A stretch of DNA of 64,000 bases. Source: Rhizophagus irregularis (lineage: Eukaryota; Glomeromycota; Glomeromycetes; Glomerales; Glomeraceae). Positions within the stretch are counted from its first letter, which is position 1. Each line of letters opens with the position of its first letter. Below are positions 58,620 through 64,000 of the stretch, piece after piece. The stretch covers positions 2,071,001 to 2,135,000 of the forward strand of contig NC_089433.1 in the NCBI RefSeq assembly GCF_026210795.1, read 5' to 3'. The position numbers and the translations under genes are program-made. Under the pieces are notes generated by a model that saw only the letters and a list, made by a program, of their open reading frames with translations, was not told the DNA's origin and searched no databases.

Positions 58620-59110
58620 TATGTTGGAGGTCTGGTTTGTCTGCAATTATTTGGATTCTAAGTTTTATGATGAAGTTTTTGCCATTCTGCGCCTCTTTGG
58701 TTGCCTGTTAAGGATTCGAGAGTGCTTCCTTCTTCACCTATTTTGTTATCCATCAAAATGCTGAAATATGGTAAAAAAATATCATGTCAGGTGGCGCAGT
58801 GTATAATTTCTGGCCGATCTTTGGGACACATGATCTAAGTTGGCACTATGATAGTAACCTGGTAGTGCCCGGAACTCTCCTGGAACTGTCGTGGAACTGG
58901 CAGGGGAATCTGAGTGCTTATTAGTTCGCCAGTTTCAGGCCAGCTTGGATGCCGAAATATTATGCCCAAAGATCTGGCCAAAATTGTGAAATAGTGCTGG
59001 CCGATTTTATACTGCGCCTTACTGCGCCAGTCACGTGATACTGTTCGGCACCGGAACACCCTCACATAAGTTACTTGATCAGCCATAGATAAAAAATCGG
59101 TTAAATTTGG
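58620..59110. other. GC-richer repeat-like segment
   Basis: This stretch is clearly richer in G+C than the rest, with recurring GGAACTGGC, GGCCGG, GCGCC and GGCACTATG motifs in both orientations. An 83-codon minus-strand frame inside it (58835-59086) has no recognisable domain. It looks like a dispersed repeat or mobile-element remnant. Confidence 0.45.
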
Positions 59111-59149
59111 CCGGCACTATGGTATGTAATTCTAGCGGGCTAGTGATAG

Positions 59150-59496
59150 GGTATTCTTCTTCTAATATTTTATATAATGATTACGCAGAAGAATATCTAA
59201 ATATCACCTATTAGGAATATGTTTATTCGCGATTTGCTTGTCTAGAAAGATGAAGGCTTCTCCCAATATTTTATATAATGATTACAGAGTTACCTTCACT
59301 TGTTGATACATATCAGTTGCCTATTTGTTGCCAGTACATGTATGCCAATTTCGATTACCGGTATAGGCGGTATATATTGATTCTGACCAGGCCTTCCATA
59401 CCCAAGTACATATCTAGAAAAGTGTACCCTTCTGCCATTTTTATATAATAGATTACGCGGAGGCTATACCATATCCGAGTACATATCTAGGAAGAT
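59150..59496. repeat. degenerate repeat family (left of hAT insertion)
   Basis: The units combine TATTTTATATAATGATTACG, CAGAAG, and CATATCTAGGAAGAT motifs. The same family continues to the right of the hAT element at 62476-62900, so the hAT element inserted into this array. Confidence 0.65.
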
Positions 59497-59791
59497 TAGG
59501 GTATGGAAAAGTTCAGGTCCAGGACTTTAGGACTGAGTCTTTGAACTCAGTCTTGGTAAGACCTAGTCCTAATTTTGGGACTTAATTTGGACGGTCCCAA
59601 ATCGGTTTTTATAATAAACAATATAAATAAATTTAGAGATTAATTTCGCAGATCTTTACTGCAATTTAATAAGTCATGTGAAATATGTAAATCATGACAC
59701 GTCTCTTACCGTCAAAATTTTCGCGTTTTGCATTTTACTTTACTTCACTCTTCCCATTGTTTTTTCCTTCCCATTAAATTTTTCAGTAAAA

Positions 59792-62109
59792 ATGTCTTAT
59801 TCGAATTATGATTTTGAAGATTTTAACAATTTTGATGAATTTGAACCTTTTGAACAAGATGCACCTCCTATAGAAGATGAAGAAAATGATGATAATGATG
59901 ACAGTGAAGAAGAAACCTCACCTCAATCTCGCCGAACTTCACCAACATGGAAGTATTTTAACGAACAAACAACTCAACATCCAGGATATCCAGTTTGTTG
60001 CAAATGTCAATGTGTTTTTGGAAAAAAAACTGGAATTTCAACTTTAAAACGACACTTAGAATCTATACATAAAATAAAGATAGGAAATGTCAAAAATACA
60101 GGAAAGAATCAAAGTATTTTGAATTTTAGGCAAACTGATCCTTGGCCTGAAAAAGAAAAAAAATGAACGAGATATTGCAGTAGTAGAGTGGGTAATTGGA
60201 GATGCACAACCCTTCCGTTCTGTTGAAAATTTGCGATTTAAAATTATGATCAATAAATTTGATTCTCGATATCAAATTCCAGATGAAAAAACAGTAAAAA
60301 CTTTGGTAGTTGATTATTTTAAAGAAAAACGTAAAAATATACAAGAAGATCTAAATGCAATTCTGGGCAAATTATCTTTAACAGCCGATATGTGGACTTC
60401 AACATGTAATAATGATGCATTTCTTGGCCTGACAATTCATTATGTTGACAATAATTGGAACCTAAAAAACTTTTTATTAGATATTATTTCTTTTACTACC
60501 CGTCATACTGGAAATAATATAGCAAATGCAATAAAATCAGTTTTAACAGAATTTAATCTACTTGAAAAAACTTTGGCTTTAACTACTGATAATGAATCGG
60601 CGATGGTAGTTTGTGGAAGAATAATTGCAGAAGAACTTACAAGAGAACTTAATGATCAGTCTTTTCGACATTATAGGTGCTCTGCACATATTTTAAATTT
60701 GGCCGCGCAGCAAGGAATTAAAATTATTGATGATGAGGTTGTTAAAATTCGTGAGTTAATGAAAAAAATTAAACACTCAACTCTAAGGTGTGATAGATTA
60801 CGAGAATTGTGTTCAATAGAAAATTTAACATATTACAAACCACAATTAGATGTTGAGACCAGGTGGAATAGCACCTATTACATGATTGTAAAATTCCAAA
60901 AAATGTTGCGACCTATTGAAATGTTAGCTGCAACAGATCAAGACATTAAAAAATTCGTACCGGACGCGCAAGGATGGATAAAAATAAATGTAAGTGTTAG
61001 CTATTCTTCATTAATAACGATATTAACATTAATTAATAACATAACTAATCCAAAAAATAAACTACATTATGACTAATTTACAATATAAATAGGATACACT
61101 TACGTTACTGGAACCATTAGAAAAAGCAACAGTATTGCTTTCAGCTTCCTCCTATCCCACCATTTCTGATGTAAGGTTTTTGTTTCTTGGAATCCAACAA
61201 CATCTAAACGATTATATTGGAAAAGAAGAATTTAGTCAAAGTGAAGTAGCATCATCAATACTTCAAAAAATTGATCAGTATTGGGAAGTAGTGGATTCAT
61301 CTACCTTAGCGTCTACGGTACTAGATCCACGCACAAAACTTACTTTGTTTTCTGCTGGAGAAGAATCAACAAATGCAATTAATGCAGTAAAAAGGCGTTT
61401 TTCTGAATATCATACACCAATGTCTCAACCAGCTGTAATTAATCATGATAATGGTGAAATAGCAAGCACTCGTGATTACTTTCATCAATTAAAGAGGAGG
61501 CGATTAAATAATAGTACCGCATTAAATATTACAAGACCATCAACTGGAATTTATGAGGAGATTGACCGGTATCTTGCTTTGCCATGTGATGATAATGTTG
61601 CGCCATTGCTATGGTGGCAGGTTCATTTTCGAGAGTTTCCAGCATTAGGTGCAATGGCACGAGACTATTTATCCATTCAGGCTACTAGTGTTACGTGTGA
61701 GCAAGCATTTTCTGTGGCGAGTAATACTCACTGGTAAAAAAATGGTCTATCCTACACATATCCTACACATATCTTACATATATCGGGTACTCAAAATGTA
61801 GAAAATCATACACAAATAATACACATATCATACACATATCGGGTACTTATATATATAGTATACCTATCAGGTACCTGATATATGTATGATATATATATTA
61901 GTACCCGATATGTGTATGATATGTGTATTATTTGTGTATGATTTTCTACATTTTGAGTACCCAATATGTGTAAGATATGTGTAGGATAAATCATTTTTTT
62001 ACCAGTGACTATAACTCGCACAAGAAATAGATTGCAACCAGATACGTCTTGTGCATTATTGTGTTCAAAAAGTTGGCTTGAAAAAGGAATAGGAAAGAAA
62101 AGAAATTAA
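59792..62109 (+). pseudogene. hAT transposase, split by frameshift and MITE
   Basis: From ATG 59792 (MSYSNYDFEDF) the acidic N-terminus leads into a BED finger (YPVCCKCQCVF, then STLKRHLESIH). A one-base excess in an A-run at about 60155-60164 shifts the frame before NERDIAVVEWVIGDAQPFRS. The core LSLTADMWTSTCNNDAFLGL, ALTTDNESAMVVCGRIIAEE and FRHYRCSAHILNLAAQQGIK carries the hAT catalytic region. An in-phase intron occupies 60990-61092 (GTAAGT...TAG). The C-terminal dimerisation block (SVTCEQAFSVASNT) is cut at 61729 by a MITE. After the MITE the frame resumes with ITRTRNRL and ends at TAA 62107-62109. The homopolymer shift could be a sequencing error; the MITE is real damage. Confidence 0.88.
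61729..62007. mobile_element. 279-bp palindromic CACTG-ended MITE
   Basis: The ends are CACTGGTAAAAAAATGG and TTTTTTTACCAGTG, with a perfect 3-bp duplication ACT on both sides. The whole element is close to one long palindrome built from TACACATATC and GGGTACT motifs. It matches the terminal parts of the 3.4-kb element at 30926-34369, so it is a deletion derivative of the same CACTA-type family. Confidence 0.9.
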
Positions 62110-62483
62110 GAGTAATGGGTAACGTTTAATTGTTTATAGTAATATAATCACTGTATATACTTTTATTAATCAAGTTCAGAAAAATTTTTTTCAACTTACA
62201 AAATAAAAAATGTGGCTTTGGTGGGAATTATTACAACGCCATTACTTAAATGGTTAGCATTTTGATTATCGACGAATTAATAAATTTTTTTTGTAGCTCG
62301 TAATAAATAAATTATTTAAGTATTTTTTGTTTAAAATTAACCAATCAATTCAATCGGGACTAAGTCCTAACTTAAGTCCTAGTTTCGGTCCTTAAACTGG
62401 GTCCGGTCTGTCCATGTGCCAGGACCTGTAAGTCTTGGGACTTTAACCGGACTGTAACGGACTTTCCATTCCCTAAGGAAGAT

Positions 62484-62940
62484 GGGGCTTCTGCCAATAT
62501 TTATATAATAATTACGCAGAAGGCTTCACTTTTTAGGGTAATACCTGACCACATATCTAGAAAAATTAGGTCCGAAGAAGTCTTCATATCATAAAATAAG
62601 TCTTCCGCCAATATTTTGCGCACTTGCCTACCCTAGATATTATATCATATCTGGGTACATATCTAGGAAGGATAAGTCTTCTGCTATTATTTTGCGCACT
62701 TGCTTACCCTAGATGTCATATCATACCTGGGTACATATCCCTAAGCACTTCTGAAGTTACCTCATATCCGGACACATACCTAGGAAGATTAAGCCTTCTG
62801 CCATTTTTATATAATATAATTCCGCAGAAGGCTTCATTTTTTCAGATACATCTGAGTGTCTTTCTTTTACGTCTTGCTTAATAAGTTCGCTATCGCCTCT
62901 TTTTTCGAAGGACGAAAAAATTAATTAAACATTTCGGAAA
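62484..62940. repeat. degenerate repeat family (right of hAT insertion)
   Basis: Repeated modules are TTCTGCCAATATTTATATAA, ATTACGCAGAAGGCTTCA, CTGGGTACATATCTAGGAAG and TTTTGCGCACTTGC. They match the modules at 59150-59496. The array leads up to the DNA polymerase gene. Confidence 0.65.
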
Positions 62941-62950
62941 TATATTGGAG

Positions 62951-62958
62951 TATATAAA
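62951..62958 (+). promoter_or_regulatory. possible TATA box of the polymerase gene
   Basis: TATATAAA lies about 20 bp before the start codon at 62977, unusually close for a fungal promoter. This spacing would give a very short leader. It may be chance in AT-rich DNA. Confidence 0.3.
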
Positions 62959-62976
62959 GTTTTACTTACTGACGAC

Positions 62977-64000
62977 ATGCATACCTCAACTATTTCTGAC
63001 CAAACTGTTCGAGGAACTCTCGCCCGCTACAACGGCGCCGGCCTTTTAGCTGGTATCCCATCACATAATGATATTGTGGCAGAATTCGATAATGGGATGA
63101 CCACTATACTTCAACAAAGCCTATCCGGCAAGCAACCCATACATTTCATGCCTACTGAAGTTAGTGATGATATCGAGGGGTATTCCTCCTATATCTTGCG
63201 TATCACTGGTTCTTTGATTAATGGGCAAAAGGTGGTCGTGAATATCACAGGTATCCGACCATTCTTCGATGTTGAAGTACCTGAAAACCATTCCCCCTCT
63301 TCACTTAAGACCACATTAGCACGCATTTTATCAGTTACACTCAAAAATACAACAAAATTTGGGTTTGAGGATATTCGTGCTTTTCCACTTCAGGGCTATT
63401 ATACAGAAAAGAAAGCATATATCCGTATAAGGACGTGGAACCACTTTGATCGGTATAATGCCCTAAAAGCAGTTCGTGAAGTCGGCATTCGTACAGCCTC
63501 AGATGATCTAAACTGCCAGTATTATTACCGCAAAGTAGCTCGTGAAGAACGATTACCTCTTTCAAGCTGGGCCGTATTAAGCAATTATTTATACGAATTC
63601 ACCCCGGATGGTACTTACCTATTTCGACTATCTGTGGATAATTATAATCCAATAAGTGAGGACGATTATAATAATTCATTATTCTCCTCGGCACTTACGA
63701 GGGATCGAACCCTCATACTCACATGGGATATTGAGACATATAGTTCACGAAAAACAGGCGAGGTGCCTAACGCAAAATATGATAAAGACAGAGTGTTTAT
63801 GATTTGTATGACAGTGCATTGGAAAGATGATCCCGAACTGTTAAAACAAATCTGTCTTGTCGATGTTGAAACAGCACCAGAGCCAGGCTGGATCACAATT
63901 GTATGTGGATCCCAGACAGATTTAATAAAAGCATTCACTTTATGTTGGCAACTTCTAGCCCCAGATATACACATAGGATTTAACGATTCTCAATACGATT
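62977..64000 (+). CDS. family B DNA polymerase, N-terminal part (runs off the window)
   Basis: An intronless frame of 341 codons starts at ATG 62977 (MHTSTISDQTVRGTLARYNG) and is still open at the window edge. Residues 95-101 (PFFDVEV) and 144-162 (EKKAYIRIRTWNHFDRYNAL) resemble the N-terminal domain of viral family B polymerases. The 3'-5' exonuclease motifs follow: Exo I LTWDIETYSS with Asp251 and Glu253, and Exo II GFNDSQYD with Asn336 and Asp341. The polymerase domain would lie to the right. The enzyme copies DNA with proofreading. The coding sequence is richer in G+C than its neighbours and lacks introns, which suggests transfer from a large DNA virus or a polB-carrying mobile element. 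Whether the gene is complete cannot be seen here. Confidence 0.85.
   Translation, partial: MHTSTISDQTVRGTLARYNGAGLLAGIPSHNDIVAEFDNGMTTILQQSLSGKQPIHFMPTEVSDDIEGYSSYILRITGSLINGQKVVVNITGIRPFFDVEVPENHSPSSLKTTLARILSVTLKNTTKFGFEDIRAFPLQGYYTEKKAYIRIRTWNHFDRYNALKAVREVGIRTASDDLNCQYYYRKVAREERLPLSSWAVLSNYLYEFTPDGTYLFRLSVDNYNPISEDDYNNSLFSSALTRDRTLILTWDIETYSSRKTGEVPNAKYDKDRVFMICMTVHWKDDPELLKQICLVDVETAPEPGWITIVCGSQTDLIKAFTLCWQLLAPDIHIGFNDSQYD

Larger units (their letters stand above)
59497..62475 (+). mobile_element. near-complete hAT transposon, 2979 bp
   Basis: The left end is TAGGGTATGGAAAAG and the right end is CTTTCCATTCCCTA. Perfect 8-bp duplications AGGAAGAT flank it (59489-59496 and 62476-62483). 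The subterminal regions are rich in AGGACT/AGTCCT and GGTCC motifs. One hAT transposase gene lies inside, itself carrying a CACTG-ended MITE. The length and layout are those of a typical autonomous hAT. AGGAAGAT also occurs in the surrounding repeat array, which slightly lowers the weight of the duplication. Confidence 0.88.

Noticed and set aside
58835-59086. 83-codon minus-strand frame in the GC-richer segment
   Set aside because: No domain, no splice partners, and the segment consists of recurring GGAACTGGC/GGCCGG motifs, so it is better explained as repeat sequence.
63690-63720. tRNA-like T-arm (GGGATCGAACCCTC)
   Set aside because: It lies inside the DNA polymerase reading frame, and there is no matching acceptor, D-arm or anticodon arm around it.

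Overview
The window looks like a piece of the nuclear genome of an arbuscular mycorrhizal fungus (Glomeromycotina, Rhizophagus irregularis-like). The grounds are a strongly AT-rich background, short GTAAG...TAG introns, a MATA-HMG-type box protein, a dispersed single 5S rRNA gene, a secreted Kex2-type repeat protein, and a very heavy load of nested DNA transposons. The species is an inference from these traits, not a match.

Positions 1-12.6 kb are the quiet, gene-bearing part: an HMG-box protein (62-802), a 5S rRNA gene on the minus strand with its Pol III terminator, a 517-residue secreted precursor made of twelve KR-bounded repeats (3725-5278, minus), an unknown membrane-anchored coiled-coil protein (9441-10334) and a four-exon single-pass membrane protein (11550-12574) whose splicing I could assemble in phase. 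Positions 13.4-28.8 kb are a segmentally duplicated block built from two gene types. One is a small two-repeat Myb-like protein (one apparently intact four-exon copy at 15728-16430 and two relics). The other is a seven-transmembrane receptor-like protein (one apparently intact four-exon copy, 406 aa, at 27371-28801, and at least four relics, mostly in the opposite orientation). A larger duplication joins about 16.0-20.4 kb to 22.8-26.9 kb.

Positions 29-62.5 kb are a transposon graveyard in which several elements have readable ends and target-site duplications (TSDs): a pogo/Tigger relic; a 3.4-kb CACTG-ended element (TSD GAT) carrying about 25 tandem units that each look like a micro-exon plus intron on the minus strand; a CACTA tnp2 transposase gene with three nonsense codons and a divergent accessory gene; a 1.1-kb element with a perfect 10-bp TSD filled with palindromes; a FAR1/MULE/SWIM transposase relic with telomere-like repeats in an intron; a BED-hAT relic broken by at least three insertions; and an almost complete 2979-bp hAT element (8-bp TSD) whose transposase was interrupted by a 279-bp CACTG-ended palindromic MITE (TSD ACT).

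From 62977 to the right edge an intronless, GC-richer reading frame encodes the N-terminal 341 residues of a family B DNA polymerase with exonuclease motifs. It is most like those of large DNA viruses or polB-carrying mobile elements, and it runs out of the window. The strongest candidates for new biology are the Kex2-type peptide precursor, the seven-transmembrane family with its relics, and the array with repeated splice signals.
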